The position numbers and the translations under genes are program-made. Shown here piece after piece: positions 55,981-64,000 of a DNA stretch of 64,000 bases. This stretch comes from Bacteroidales bacterium (GTDB taxonomy: Bacteria > Bacteroidota > Bacteroidia > Bacteroidales > P3). The stretch is from contig JAFVBB010000001.1 in assembly GCA_017480225.1 (NCBI GenBank), positions 94,660 through 158,659 on the forward strand, read 5' to 3'. The stretch's first letter is position 1; each line of letters begins with the position of its first letter. The notes beneath the pieces were generated by a model. It had not been told where the DNA came from. It made no database searches and saw only the letters and a list, made by a program, of their open reading frames with translations.

Positions 55981-56181
55981 TTAGAACCACGAGTCTTCAT
56001 ACCCCCCCCAATAGCCACCGTCCTGCCGTTGGCTCTCAATGCTGTCGTCCTCGGTCGAGCCTCCCTTGAGGAAACCCGGCATGGGCATACTCATCGAATA
56101 ACCCATTTCGCTGCGGAAGCTGACGGTGATAAGCCTCGGGGCCTCGTAGCGGCGTTTTATTTTGTCGTCTGCGGTGGTCAT
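55981..56181 (-). CDS. small protein next to surface lipoprotein
   Basis: A 66-residue protein (start M-T-T-A-D-D-K-I-K-R-R-Y-E-A-P-R at 56181). It has the pattern Y-E-A-P-R-L-I-T-V-S-F-R-S-E-M-G-Y-S followed by a Gly/Ser/aromatic tail (G-G-Y-W-G-G-Y-E-D-S-W-F), seen in many short Bacteroidales genes beside fimbrillin-like lipoproteins. No signal peptide or membrane segment is evident. A start at 56283 would overlap kdd's stop by one base and give 100 residues with a less family-like N-terminus. Function is unknown; see findings. Confidence 0.6.
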   Translation of the reverse strand: MTTADDKIKRRYEAPRLITVSFRSEMGYSMSMPMPGFLKGGSTEDDSIESQRQDGGYWGGYEDSWF

Positions 56182-56282
56182 AACTGTCGTGGAGGTTGCT
56201 GTGTTTGTAACTTCAACTAACGCGGGCGGCACGCCCTTTTGAACCTGCCGGCAGGTCGCCCCGCCGGCAGATTGGGTTGCCA

Positions 56283-57356
56283 TCAGGCATAGAGCTCCTC
56301 GAAGATCTTGCGCAGCTCGGGGCTCTCGCGCAGCTCTTGCAGCGTGAACTCGGCGTGGCCCTTGGTGTAGCCGTTGCCGATGATCATGTTGGTGTCGGCG
56401 CCGATGCCTTCAGCACCGAGGGCAGCCTTGGTGAAGCTGGTGGCCATGGAGAAGAAGTAGACGATGCCGTCGTCCTTCGTGCAGAGCACGGCGGTCATCT
56501 CCTGGTCGGGCACATTGACGCAGTTGATGGTCACGTCGGCCATCTTGCCGTCGGTGAGGCGCTCCACCATCTCGTACACCTGCACCGGGGTCATTCCGGC
56601 AGCGCTCTCCACCACATCGCAGAAGCCGAGGTCCTTGATGCGCTGGGTGCTCTTGGGGCTGTTGGCGATGCCTATCACCTTGCCGGTGACGCCGACGCGC
56701 TTCTTGGCCTCATAGCAGCAAAGCATACCGCTCTTGCCGCCTGCGCCGAGGATGACCACCGTCTGGCCATACTGGCAGAGCTTGGCGGTCTGCGCGGGGG
56801 CACCGGCCACGTCGAGGGCGCTCAGGGCCAGCTTCTCGGGCATGTCGTCGGGAATCTTGGCATAGATGCCGCTCTCGAAGAGGATGGCCTTGCCCTTGAT
56901 GTCGACCTGGTCGATGGAGGGGCGGATCTCAAGAATCTCGTCGATGCGCAGCGGCGTGAGCGAGAGGCTCACGAGGGTGGCTATGCGGTCGCCCTCCTTG
57001 AGGTCGATCTTGCCCTTCAGCGCGTCGCCTATCTTCTCCACCTTGCCCAGCAGCATACCGCCCGAACCGGTGCGGCGGTTGCGGTGCTTGCCCTGCAGCT
57101 CCACGTTGAGCAGCATCTCTTTCTTCACCTCCTCCATCACACGCTCCTCGCTTGCGCCCTCGCCAGCCTGCTGCTTGGCGTAGTTGTGGATGTCGGTGAA
57201 CGACGCGGAGTCAATGTTCAGGGTCTGCACATCGATAAGGATCTCGTTGTCGTAAATCTCGTCCATGTTGTTGTCGAGCTTGTTTGCCGGCTGCGGCAGG
57301 ACACCCTTCGGCTCAATGACGCGGTGAGTACCGTACTTGTTACCTTTTTTCTGCAT
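56283..57356 (-). CDS. kdd: L-erythro-3,5-diaminohexanoate dehydrogenase
   Basis: A 357-residue NAD(P)-linked enzyme that deaminates L-erythro-3,5-diaminohexanoate to 5-amino-3-oxohexanoate in lysine fermentation. The fold is of the zinc-alcohol-dehydrogenase type; the N-terminus K-Y-G-T-H-R-V-I-E-P-K-G-V-L-P-Q and the nucleotide site V-V-I-L-G-A-G-G-K-S-G-M-L are typical of Kdd. Upstream on the same strand is a clear promoter; downstream come a 66-residue gene, a lipoprotein gene and kamA. The pathway neighbours kamDE, kce and kal are missing from the window, so the fermentation genes are dispersed or split. Confidence 0.9.
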   Translation of the reverse strand: MQKKGNKYGTHRVIEPKGVLPQPANKLDNNMDEIYDNEILIDVQTLNIDSASFTDIHNYAKQQAGEGASEERVMEEVKKEMLLNVELQGKHRNRRTGSGGMLLGKVEKIGDALKGKIDLKEGDRIATLVSLSLTPLRIDEILEIRPSIDQVDIKGKAILFESGIYAKIPDDMPEKLALSALDVAGAPAQTAKLCQYGQTVVILGAGGKSGMLCCYEAKKRVGVTGKVIGIANSPKSTQRIKDLGFCDVVESAAGMTPVQVYEMVERLTDGKMADVTINCVNVPDQEMTAVLCTKDDGIVYFFSMATSFTKAALGAEGIGADTNMIIGNGYTKGHAEFTLQELRESPELRKIFEELYA

Positions 57357-57423
57357 TGTGAATGTTGTTTATTATGTTAATTATTAGTTTATTTTGCTGC
57401 CTTGAACACACCTGTCAGCACCG

Positions 57424-57455
57424 CAAAGATACGCAAAATCCTCCAATCGGCCAAA
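57424..57455 (-). promoter_or_regulatory. kdd promoter
   Basis: Minus strand: TTTG at 57455-57452, 20 bp, TATCTTTG at 57431-57424, then about 67 nt to the start at 57356. It is the best -33/-7 pair in the window. Confidence 0.85.
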
Positions 57456-57556
57456 CATTTTTGCAAACGCCGCGACAATACCCCCTGCAAAACACTGCTT
57501 AACCGCTGGCAGTCAGCGCAATCGTAGCACAGAGGAGTGCAAAACACAAAAACAGG

Positions 57557-57707
57557 GCACATAACAGCCTCATTTTCAGCGCCTGCAAAGCATCAAGTCC
57601 GTATCAACACCGTCTGTTCTTCGATTGTTCTTCGATTGTTCTCCGATTGTTCTTCGATTTTGAATCGAAGAACAATCGGAGAACAATCGGACATCAATCG
57701 AAGAACA
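57557..57707 (-). repeat. F1 11-nt-grid hairpin element, copy 4
   Basis: Minus-strand order: TGTTCTTCGAT (57707-57697), TGATGTCCGAT, TGTTCTCCGAT, TGTTCTTCGAT; loop TCAAA; ATCGAAGAACA, ATCGGAGAACA, ATCGAAGAACA, ATCGAAGAACA (57625-57615); tail GACGGTGTTGA, TACGGACTTGA, then CTGAAAATGA, to 57557. It lies between mnmE and kdd, both minus strand, so it points along transcription. The rest of the 57357-57783 gap holds only the kdd promoter. Confidence 0.95.
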
Positions 57708-57783
57708 GAGCGCTCAGGCCCGCTCCTGCCGCTTCACATGAGGACGGAAAGCGAGCGCTGGCCACACCGGAACCTTCGGCAAC

Positions 57784-59130
57784 TCACTTGCCGACGCAGA
57801 AGCGGGAGAAGATGTTGCCAAGAAGCTCATCATTGGTCACATCGCCCGTAATGGTGCCGAGGTGGTAGATGGCATCGCGGAGGTCGACAGCCACGAGGTC
57901 GGTCGGCATCTGCTGCCCCAACCCTTCAGCCACATGGAGCAAAGCCTCCTGTACACGTTGCAGGGCACTGCGGTGGCGCAGGTTGGTCAGCAGCACCCCG
58001 TCGTTGGCCGAGGCGTCTTTCCTCATCGCCGCCACCATGCTGGCCTTGAGGCTATCGATGCCGAGTCCCTCCTTGGCCGAAACAATATGCCCAGGTGGGT
58101 TGCTCTCGTGTGGCAAGTCGCACTTGTTGTGAACAATGAAGAGGTGCTTACTGCTCATGTCGCACTGGTCGGTGAAGTAGGCTATATCGTCTGTTGCATA
58201 GGCGTTGAACGGTATGGTCACAGATCTTACAAAGAGCAGTATGGTTGCCTGCTGTGCTGCCTTTATGCTACGTGCAAAGCCGAGAGCCTCCAGCTCGTCG
58301 TCGCTCTGGCTCAGACCGGCGGTGTCGATGAAGCGGAAGGTGATGCCGTCGATGGTCATCGTCTCCTCAATAGTGTCGCGCGTGGTGCCAGCTATGGGGC
58401 TTACTATGGCACGGTCATCGCCTAATAGAGCGTTGAGCAAAGTGCTCTTGCCGGCATTTGCCCTGCCCAGTATAGCCACGGGTACGCCCTGCTTGAGGGC
58501 GTTGCCGGTAGAGAAAGAGCCGAGCAGACTCTGCACACGGCTTTGCAACTGTGCCACTGTGTCGAGCATTGTGCATCGGTCGGCAAATTCCACATCCTCT
58601 TGCGAGAAGTCGAGTTCCAGCTCCAGCAGCGAGGTGAGGTCGAGCAACTGCTGGCGCAGCCGTTTCAGTTCGTTGGCATAGCCGCCACGCAACTGACTGA
58701 CGGCCAAGCGGTGCTGTGCCGGAGTGGCAGAATCGATGAGGTCGGCCACGGCCTCGGCCTGCGACAGGTCGAGCTTGCCGTTGGCAAATGCCCGCAGGGT
58801 GAACTCGCCCGGCTCGGCCAGCCTCGCACCGGAGGCAATAAGCTCCGCCACGACCTCTTGCTGCACGTAGGGAGAGCCATGGCATGAAATCTCCACCATC
58901 TCCTCGCCGGTGTAGCTATGCGGCGCGGGGAACCAGGTGGCCAGCACCTCGTCGACAAGCTGTCCCGCGGTGTCGGTGAAGCGGCAGAATGTGGCCTTGC
59001 GCGGCTGCAGGCGGCTGGCGGTGAGGTGACCCATAGCCACAGCCAGCGCCTCACTGCCGCTCAGCCTCACCACGGCCACACCGCCCTTGCCTGCGGGCGT
59101 GGCCACGGCCACGATGGTGTCAGTGTTCAT
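57784..59130 (-). CDS. mnmE: tRNA U34 modification GTPase
   Basis: With MnmG it makes 5-carboxymethylaminomethyl-uridine at tRNA position 34. The 448-residue protein has the N-terminal T-I-V-A-V-A-T-P-A-G-K-G-G-V-A-V-V-R-L-S-G, G1 G-R-A-N-A-G-K-S-T, G3 D-T-A-G-L, G4 N-K-C-D and the invariant C-terminal F-C-V-G-K. The start at 59130 lies at the conserved N-terminus and overlaps the membrane protein gene stop by 11 bases. mnmG is not in the window. Confidence 0.97.
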   Translation of the reverse strand: MNTDTIVAVATPAGKGGVAVVRLSGSEALAVAMGHLTASRLQPRKATFCRFTDTAGQLVDEVLATWFPAPHSYTGEEMVEISCHGSPYVQQEVVAELIASGARLAEPGEFTLRAFANGKLDLSQAEAVADLIDSATPAQHRLAVSQLRGGYANELKRLRQQLLDLTSLLELELDFSQEDVEFADRCTMLDTVAQLQSRVQSLLGSFSTGNALKQGVPVAILGRANAGKSTLLNALLGDDRAIVSPIAGTTRDTIEETMTIDGITFRFIDTAGLSQSDDELEALGFARSIKAAQQATILLFVRSVTIPFNAYATDDIAYFTDQCDMSSKHLFIVHNKCDLPHESNPPGHIVSAKEGLGIDSLKASMVAAMRKDASANDGVLLTNLRHRSALQRVQEALLHVAEGLGQQMPTDLVAVDLRDAIYHLGTITGDVTNDELLGNIFSRFCVGK

Positions 59131-59626
59131 TTCCTGCCGTGTATTTGTCGCCGAAAAGAATGTGCATCTCGGCGTCATTCAACCCCAAGTCGACCTTAAT
59201 GCGGTACATATTGGGGAAGTTGAGAATGAGCACAAGGGTGCAGACTATGGCCAGCATGAACAGCACGCTGTTGCGGCTCGCCACAGTGAGCGCACAAATC
59301 ACGCACACAACTCCAAGCATGGACAAATAGACCGAGCGAACATGCACGGCATAGCCTGTGAGCTTTGCCCTGAAGCTATCGCTCTGCCGCAGCATGGGTA
59401 TTCGCTTGCGTACCGTCAGTAGCACGATGCTGACCGACAGCACTGCCAGTATGGTGCCCAATACCAACGCCCACCGGCGGAAAGTATACGAGGGGCTGGG
59501 GTGCCACAAGCAGGAATAGGCCACAGCGGCGAGTACAATAATCGCCACCGCCCCATATAGCCCTATGCGTGAGCTGCGTTGAATGGTGCGCATCTCGCTG
59601 GTCATAGTCTGAGGTATGCTGGTCAT
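59120..59626 (-). CDS. small membrane protein of unknown function
   Basis: A 168-residue protein with four hydrophobic segments (from I-G-L-Y-G-A-V-A-I-I-V-L-A-A-V, then W-A-L-V-L-G-T-I-L-A-V-L-S-V-S-I-V-L-L, V-Y-L-S-M-L-G-V-V-C-V-I-C-A-L and F-M-L-A-I-V-C-T-L-V-L-I-L). The C-terminal tail is hydrophilic (D-A-E-M-H-I-L-F-G-D). It overlaps the uvrA stop by 4 bases and mnmE by 11. Near its 5' end is a 21-bp tandem duplication that repeats the M-T-S-I-P-Q-T unit and so offers a second ATG 21 bases in; either start may be used. No family was recognised. Confidence 0.7.
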   Translation of the reverse strand: MTSIPQTMTSEMRTIQRSSRIGLYGAVAIIVLAAVAYSCLWHPSPSYTFRRWALVLGTILAVLSVSIVLLTVRKRIPMLRQSDSFRAKLTGYAVHVRSVYLSMLGVVCVICALTVASRNSVLFMLAIVCTLVLILNFPNMYRIKVDLGLNDAEMHILFGDKYTAGNEH

Positions 59627-62385
59627 AGTTTGAGGTATTTTGCTGTGTACGACTGTTCGCAATTGACGAGGTCCTCAGGAATGCCCGCAAAGACGACGTG
59701 TCCGCCACCGTCGCCCCCCTCGGGTCCGAGGTCTATCACCCAGTCGGCGCACTTGATGATGTCGTGGTGATGCTCGATGACCACAATGGAATGGCCGCGC
59801 TCAATCAGCCTGTCGAATGAAGCAAGGAGTTTCTGAATGTCGTGGAAATGGAGGCCGGTGCTGGGCTCGTCGAAGATGAAGAGGATGGGACGGTCGGCAG
59901 CCTCGCCGTGCACCAGGTAGGAGGCCAGCTTGATGCGCTGCGCCTCGCCGCCGCTGAGCGAGCTGCTCGACTGGCCAAGCTTCAGGTAGCCCAGCCCCAC
60001 GTCGCGCAGAGGCGTCAGCCGCTGGTGGATGAGGGCTGTTGCGGGGTCGTCGCCGAAGAAGTCGCAGGCCTGGTCAACCGTCATGTCGAGCACATCACTG
60101 ATTGTCTTGCCTTTGTAGAGCACCTCGAGCGCCTCTTCCTTGTAGCGCGAGCCATGGCATTCGTCGCATATCAGGTGCACGTCGCTCATGAACTGCATAC
60201 TCACCGTGACGTAGCCCTCGCCCTGGCAGGTCTCGCAGCGGCCACCCTCGACGTTGAACGAGAAGAAGCCGCTCCTGTAGCCGCGAGCCTTGGCCAGTGG
60301 CTGCGAGGCGAAGAGCGAGCGCACCTCGTCGAACACCTTCATGTAGGTGGCCGGGTTGCTTCGGGTGGAGCGGCCGATGGGGTTCTGGTCGACCAGCTCC
60401 ACCGCAGCCACACGCTTCACGTCGCCCTCCAGCGATCGGCACTGACCCACGTAGTCGGCGCTGCCCTCCAGCCTGCGCTGCATCACGTCGCACAGCACCC
60501 GGCGTATAAGAGTGCTCTTGCCGCTGCCGCTAACCCCGGTGACCACGGTGAGTACGCCAAGGGGTATGTCCACGTCCACGTTCTTAAGGTTGTTGGCATA
60601 GGCCCCGCGTATGCCGATGCGGTCGCGCCACTTGCGGCGGCTTGCCGGCACGTCGATGCTCCTTCGGCCGAGCAGGTAGTCGGCGGTGAGCGAATGCTTT
60701 GCATTAGGCAGTTGCGATGGCTTTCCTGCAAAGACCACCTCGCCGCCCAGGCGGCCTGCCTCCGGGCCGATGTCGACCAGGTAGTCGGCCGAGCGTATTA
60801 TGTCCTCATCGTGCTCTACCACCACCACAGTGTTGCCCAGATCGCGCAGGCGCTTCAGCACTCCGATGAGCTGCGCCGTGTCGCGGCTGTGAAGGCCTAT
60901 GGAGGGCTCGTCGAGTATGTACATCGACCCCACCAGCGACGACCCAAGCGAGGTGGCCAGGTTGATGCGCTGGCTTTCGCCACCGCTCAATGTGCTGCTC
61001 ATGCGGCTCAGTGTCAGGTAGCCCAGTCCAACGTCAAGCAGGTAGCCCAGCCTGTTGCGTATCTCGGCAAGCAGCCGCTCGGTGGTCTTGCGCTCGGTAT
61101 CGGTCAAGGCAAGCGCATCGAACCACTCGGCCAGGCGTGCCACCGGCATGTCGACCAACTCGTCGATGCTGCGCCCGCCAACTTTTACGTATGAGGCATC
61201 CTTGCGCAGACGGTGACCATGGCATTCGGGGCACACGGTGCGCCCGCGGTAGCGCGACAGCATGACCCGGTACTGAATCTTGTACGACTGGCTTTCCACC
61301 CACTTGAAGAAACCGTCGATGCCCTCCCAGCGACCCTTGCCGTGCCACAGCAGGTCGAGCTCCGCGCGCGTCAGCTCCATGTAGGGTGTGTGCACCGGGA
61401 AGCCGAGGTCGGCCGAGAGGCGCAGCAGGTCGTTCTTCCACTCGCGCATCTTGTCGCCGTTCCAGCACACCACCGCACCCTCGGAGATACTGCGCGTCTT
61501 GTTGGGCACGACCAGGTCCTCGCTGATGCCGATGATGTTGCCGTAGCCCTGGCATGTGGGGCAGGCACCGTAGGGGTTGTTGAACGAGAAGAAGTTTGGG
61601 TTGGGCTTCTCAAAGGTGATGCCGTCGGCCTCAAAGCGGTTGCTGAACTCGGCACGGAGGCCGTCGGCCATCACCACGCACGCACCGCGCCCCTCGAAGA
61701 AAGCGCTCTGCACACTCTCTGCCACACGCGCCGACTGGCCGTCGTCGCCCGGCCGCACCTCGACGCGGTCGACCACCAGCAGCAGGCTGCCGCTCTCACC
61801 GGCCTCGTCGGCCCGCAGCCAGTCGTCGATGCGAACCACCGTGCCACGGTCCATGACGCGCTGGAAGCCCTCCTGGTGCAGTATCTCGACCTGCGAGCGC
61901 AGCGGGCGCCGGTCGCTGCCCTCGAGCGGTGCCAGTATCATGGCGCGTGTGCCTTCAGGCAGGGACGACACGTAGTCGACCACATCGCTCACCGAGTGGC
62001 GCTTCACCTCCTGCCCGCTCACTGGCGAGAAGGTGCGGCCGACGCGCGCGAAGAGCAGCTTCAGGTACTCGTAAATCTCGGTCTGCGTGCCCACCGTCGA
62101 GCGGGGATTGCCGGTGCCCACCTTCTGCTCTATGGCCACAGCGGGAGCCAGGCCGTGTATGTAGTCCACGTCGGGCTTGCTCATCCTGCCCAGGAACTGG
62201 CGCGCATAGGAGCTCATGCTCTCCACATAGCGCCTTTGGCCTTCGGCAAAAAGGGTGTCGAAAGCCAGGCTCGACTTGCCGCTGCCGCTCAGCCCGGTGA
62301 CCACCACCAGTTTCCCCTGCGGCAGCCGCAGGTCGATGTTCTTCAGATTGTTGGCGCGGGCGCCCTTGATCTCGATATATTCCAC
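59623..62385 (-). CDS. uvrA: excinuclease ABC subunit A
   Basis: The damage-recognition ATPase of nucleotide excision repair. The 920-residue protein has two ABC modules with P-loops G-L-S-G-S-G-K-S-S and G-V-S-G-S-G-K-S-T, two signature motifs (T-L-S-G-G-E-S-Q-R and S-L-S-G-G-E-A-Q-R) and zinc fingers C-P-E-C-H-G and C-x2-C...C-D-E-C-H-G. Complete. Mfd, which recruits it, is at 10-13 kb. It starts 10 bp after the secreted-protein gene at 62396 and may share its transcript. Confidence 0.98.
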   Translation of the reverse strand: MEYIEIKGARANNLKNIDLRLPQGKLVVVTGLSGSGKSSLAFDTLFAEGQRRYVESMSSYARQFLGRMSKPDVDYIHGLAPAVAIEQKVGTGNPRSTVGTQTEIYEYLKLLFARVGRTFSPVSGQEVKRHSVSDVVDYVSSLPEGTRAMILAPLEGSDRRPLRSQVEILHQEGFQRVMDRGTVVRIDDWLRADEAGESGSLLLVVDRVEVRPGDDGQSARVAESVQSAFFEGRGACVVMADGLRAEFSNRFEADGITFEKPNPNFFSFNNPYGACPTCQGYGNIIGISEDLVVPNKTRSISEGAVVCWNGDKMREWKNDLLRLSADLGFPVHTPYMELTRAELDLLWHGKGRWEGIDGFFKWVESQSYKIQYRVMLSRYRGRTVCPECHGHRLRKDASYVKVGGRSIDELVDMPVARLAEWFDALALTDTERKTTERLLAEIRNRLGYLLDVGLGYLTLSRMSSTLSGGESQRINLATSLGSSLVGSMYILDEPSIGLHSRDTAQLIGVLKRLRDLGNTVVVVEHDEDIIRSADYLVDIGPEAGRLGGEVVFAGKPSQLPNAKHSLTADYLLGRRSIDVPASRRKWRDRIGIRGAYANNLKNVDVDIPLGVLTVVTGVSGSGKSTLIRRVLCDVMQRRLEGSADYVGQCRSLEGDVKRVAAVELVDQNPIGRSTRSNPATYMKVFDEVRSLFASQPLAKARGYRSGFFSFNVEGGRCETCQGEGYVTVSMQFMSDVHLICDECHGSRYKEEALEVLYKGKTISDVLDMTVDQACDFFGDDPATALIHQRLTPLRDVGLGYLKLGQSSSSLSGGEAQRIKLASYLVHGEAADRPILFIFDEPSTGLHFHDIQKLLASFDRLIERGHSIVVIEHHHDIIKCADWVIDLGPEGGDGGGHVVFAGIPEDLVNCEQSYTAKYLKL

Positions 62386-62395
62386 TTAACGATTT

Positions 62396-63859
62396 TCAAT
62401 AGGTGTACATCAGCTCGGCCAGGCGGGTCTTGTCGCCTCGCGAGGAGAGCAGCATCATGTTGCCTCCCGGCCTGACCATCACCCTCTGCAGGCTTTGCTT
62501 CGAGCCTTTCTCCACCACCAGCTTCTGCACCTCGCCCCCGGCGTCGATGCTGTAGACCACAAGGTTGCACTTACCGCCGGCCTCGTACTGGCCGGCCTCC
62601 TTGGCAATGTCGTACTGCGCGGGGCTCTTCTGGTACTCGCACTTGACAACGGCCACCTTGCCGTCGGCCTCGACCAGACCCACACCCATCAGGTTGCGCC
62701 CCTCTTTCTGCATGTCGTTGTGGCGTATGTTGCGCACCCACACCACGCGACCCAGAGTGTCGACCAGCTCGCAGTGCAGCCCCACGGCGCAGTAGTCGCT
62801 CACCGGCTGCCCGTTTGAATTGCTGTAGTCCACGCGGTAGCCGCGTCCGTAGAGCGTGGCCAGGCCGCCCGCGACCGGGGCAGTGGCGACAAGACCCACA
62901 CCGTCGGCCAGCAGCTTTTTCTGCACCACCTTGGTCTTGCGGTTGTAGAAGATGTTGATGTCCTCGTTCTGCCACGGGCGCACGGTGTAGCCGCTGAGCG
63001 CCGCCGAGTCGACGTTGAACGACAGGGCCAGCGTGCCGGCGCTGAGGACGCCCTTGGTGCCTTCGGCAACCACGGTGCCAGCCACCAGCGCATGGCTGCC
63101 CACGACGCCGGCCAGCACAGCCTCCTTCAGCTCGCCGCATTTCAGCGAGGCACCCATCGAGCGGCCCTCGCGGCTGTCGATGCAGTTGAAGAGGAAGCGC
63201 GTGTCGGCGCCCTCGCTCTCGGTGCCGAAGGTGACGACGCGACCATCGTCGGTGACTGCCACCTGATGCATCGAGCCCAGCTCGTACTCGCAATCCCACA
63301 GGCGGTTCATCTGCGCGTCGAGCAAGGCCACGTAGGAGCGGTACTGCTTCTTGGCGCGGAGCTCAACCACGGCCACCAGCGCATTGTAGTGGCCGTTGGG
63401 CGACGTGGCGGTCCAAAGCAGGCACTCGTCGTGCTTGTCATAGTCGAAGCGCGCCAGCGTGTCCATGCCGCTGCCAGCCAGCTCGTGGGCGCGCGTGTCG
63501 ACAAGGTAGCGACCCACAACCGTGCGCCGCTTCTCTGAACGGTCGGCCACCATCACCGCCGCCACGGTGGACGCCGCGCTCTCGTCAAGCGACGCCGCCA
63601 GCACATCGCAGTCTGCCGAGCCGGGCAGCTCCACCTCGGCCTGCGGCCACAGGTTGGCGTTGGTGAACGCCACTATCTTCCTGTGCTTCTTCCCCTCGGT
63701 CACCCAGCAGTCAAGCTTGTCTGCCTGACCGGCATAGACCGCCTGGTCGAGCCTGGAGGGCGAAAAATACTTGTTTTCGTTGCCACGCGACAGCGCAGGC
63801 TGCGCCGACGCAGCCACAGCCACCGCGGCCATCACGGCCGCAAGAACGAACCTCTTCAT
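62396..63859 (-). CDS. secreted protein of unknown function
   Basis: A 487-residue exported protein (signal peptide M-K-R-F-V-L-A-A-V-M-A-A-V-A-V-A-A-S-A-Q). The rest looks like a beta-rich, propeller-like repeat: strands of the form A-V-T-D-D-G-R-V-V-T-F-G, V-G-L-V-E-A-D-G-K-V-A-V-V-K, D-E-C-L-L-W-T-A-T-S-P-N-G. No catalytic motif recognised. It lies 10 bp before uvrA, so uvrA may be expressed from its promoter at about 63.93 kb, which would make it an unusual operon leader. Confidence 0.75.
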   Translation of the reverse strand: MKRFVLAAVMAAVAVAASAQPALSRGNENKYFSPSRLDQAVYAGQADKLDCWVTEGKKHRKIVAFTNANLWPQAEVELPGSADCDVLAASLDESAASTVAAVMVADRSEKRRTVVGRYLVDTRAHELAGSGMDTLARFDYDKHDECLLWTATSPNGHYNALVAVVELRAKKQYRSYVALLDAQMNRLWDCEYELGSMHQVAVTDDGRVVTFGTESEGADTRFLFNCIDSREGRSMGASLKCGELKEAVLAGVVGSHALVAGTVVAEGTKGVLSAGTLALSFNVDSAALSGYTVRPWQNEDINIFYNRKTKVVQKKLLADGVGLVATAPVAGGLATLYGRGYRVDYSNSNGQPVSDYCAVGLHCELVDTLGRVVWVRNIRHNDMQKEGRNLMGVGLVEADGKVAVVKCEYQKSPAQYDIAKEAGQYEAGGKCNLVVYSIDAGGEVQKLVVEKGSKQSLQRVMVRPGGNMMLLSSRGDKTRLAELMYTY

Positions 63860-63928
63860 AACTGTAGTCGTACTATTTTGTTAAAAATCAAAAACAAGGC
63901 CGTGTCGCAGCGCGTCACAACCGACGTG

Positions 63929-63960
63929 CAAATGTACGCAAAAAAATCCATATCTCGACA
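63929..63960 (-). promoter_or_regulatory. promoter of the secreted protein-uvrA run
   Basis: TACATTTG on the minus strand at 63936-63929, with a TTGT about 21 bp upstream (near 63961-63958). It lies about 70 nt before the start at 63859. Confidence 0.6.
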
Positions 63961-64000
63961 ACCCCGGCTGAAATATTGCCGGGCACCCCTACCCCACCCC

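Noticed and set aside
61213-62475. Long plus-strand open frame opposite uvrA
   Set aside because: It is antisense to conserved uvrA sequence, rich in Ala/His/Val as expected of high-GC shadows, and has no family match or ribosome site.

Overview
This 64 kb window is ordinary bacterial chromosome with about 63% G+C by eye, almost certainly from a Bacteroidota member of the order Bacteroidales. Evidence for that is the promoter style (a -7 box TAnnTTTG preceded by TTG(C)/TTTG at about 19-20 bp, seen before dnaB, gyrA, clpC, rocD and kdd), A-rich leaders with weak Shine-Dalgarno sites, a type IX secretion protein (PorQ), a TonB-dependent receptor with a carboxypeptidase-like N-domain, a fimbrillin-like lipoprotein, DUF2027 and a GH29 fucosidase. 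The family cannot be fixed from the sequence alone. No tRNA, rRNA, CRISPR, phage or insertion sequence was seen.

Layout. 1-2 kb: end of a LytS-type kinase, its LytTR regulator, then adk. 2-15 kb, all on the minus strand: DUF2156, GNAT, rhodanese lipoprotein, mfd and DUF362 lipoprotein form one run; a secreted protein, era, mpl, DUF2027, ispG and two seven-helix membrane proteins (one with an AraC-type tail) form another. 15-19 kb, plus: GH29 fucosidase and M23 peptidase. 19-21 kb, minus: DUF975 protein and rocD. 21-30 kb, plus: double ABC ATPase, two glycosyltransferases, lepB, parC, zinc peptidase. 30.8-32.3 kb: dnaB. 32-42 kb, minus: dxs with a DcuC/YfcC transporter, a small GNAT, radA, an M16-like protein and a TonB receptor. 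42.7-51 kb, plus: gyrA, a TPR protein, clpC, a MATE exporter. 51-64 kb, minus: a secreted protein, uvrA, a membrane protein and mnmE, then kdd, a 66-residue protein, a surface lipoprotein, kamA (lysine fermentation), porQ and lplA.

The outstanding observation is intergenic. Nine elements, one every 5-10 kb, are all built on an 11-nt grid: four 11-mers, a 4-5 nt loop, four inverted 11-mers, then five more 11-nt blocks. They fall into two sequence families (F1, four copies, unit TGTTCTTCGAT; F2, five copies, unit GTAGGAGTTGA) with the same architecture and related 5th and 6th right-hand blocks. Within each family the copies align without gaps (F2 154 bp in five copies; F1 151 bp in three copies, the fourth conserved over its 93-bp core). 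I do not recognise them as any named repeat. A second recurrent signal is a GC-rich box ending in AATAAA, 26-68 nt before seven gene starts, mostly genes without an obvious TAnnTTTG promoter.
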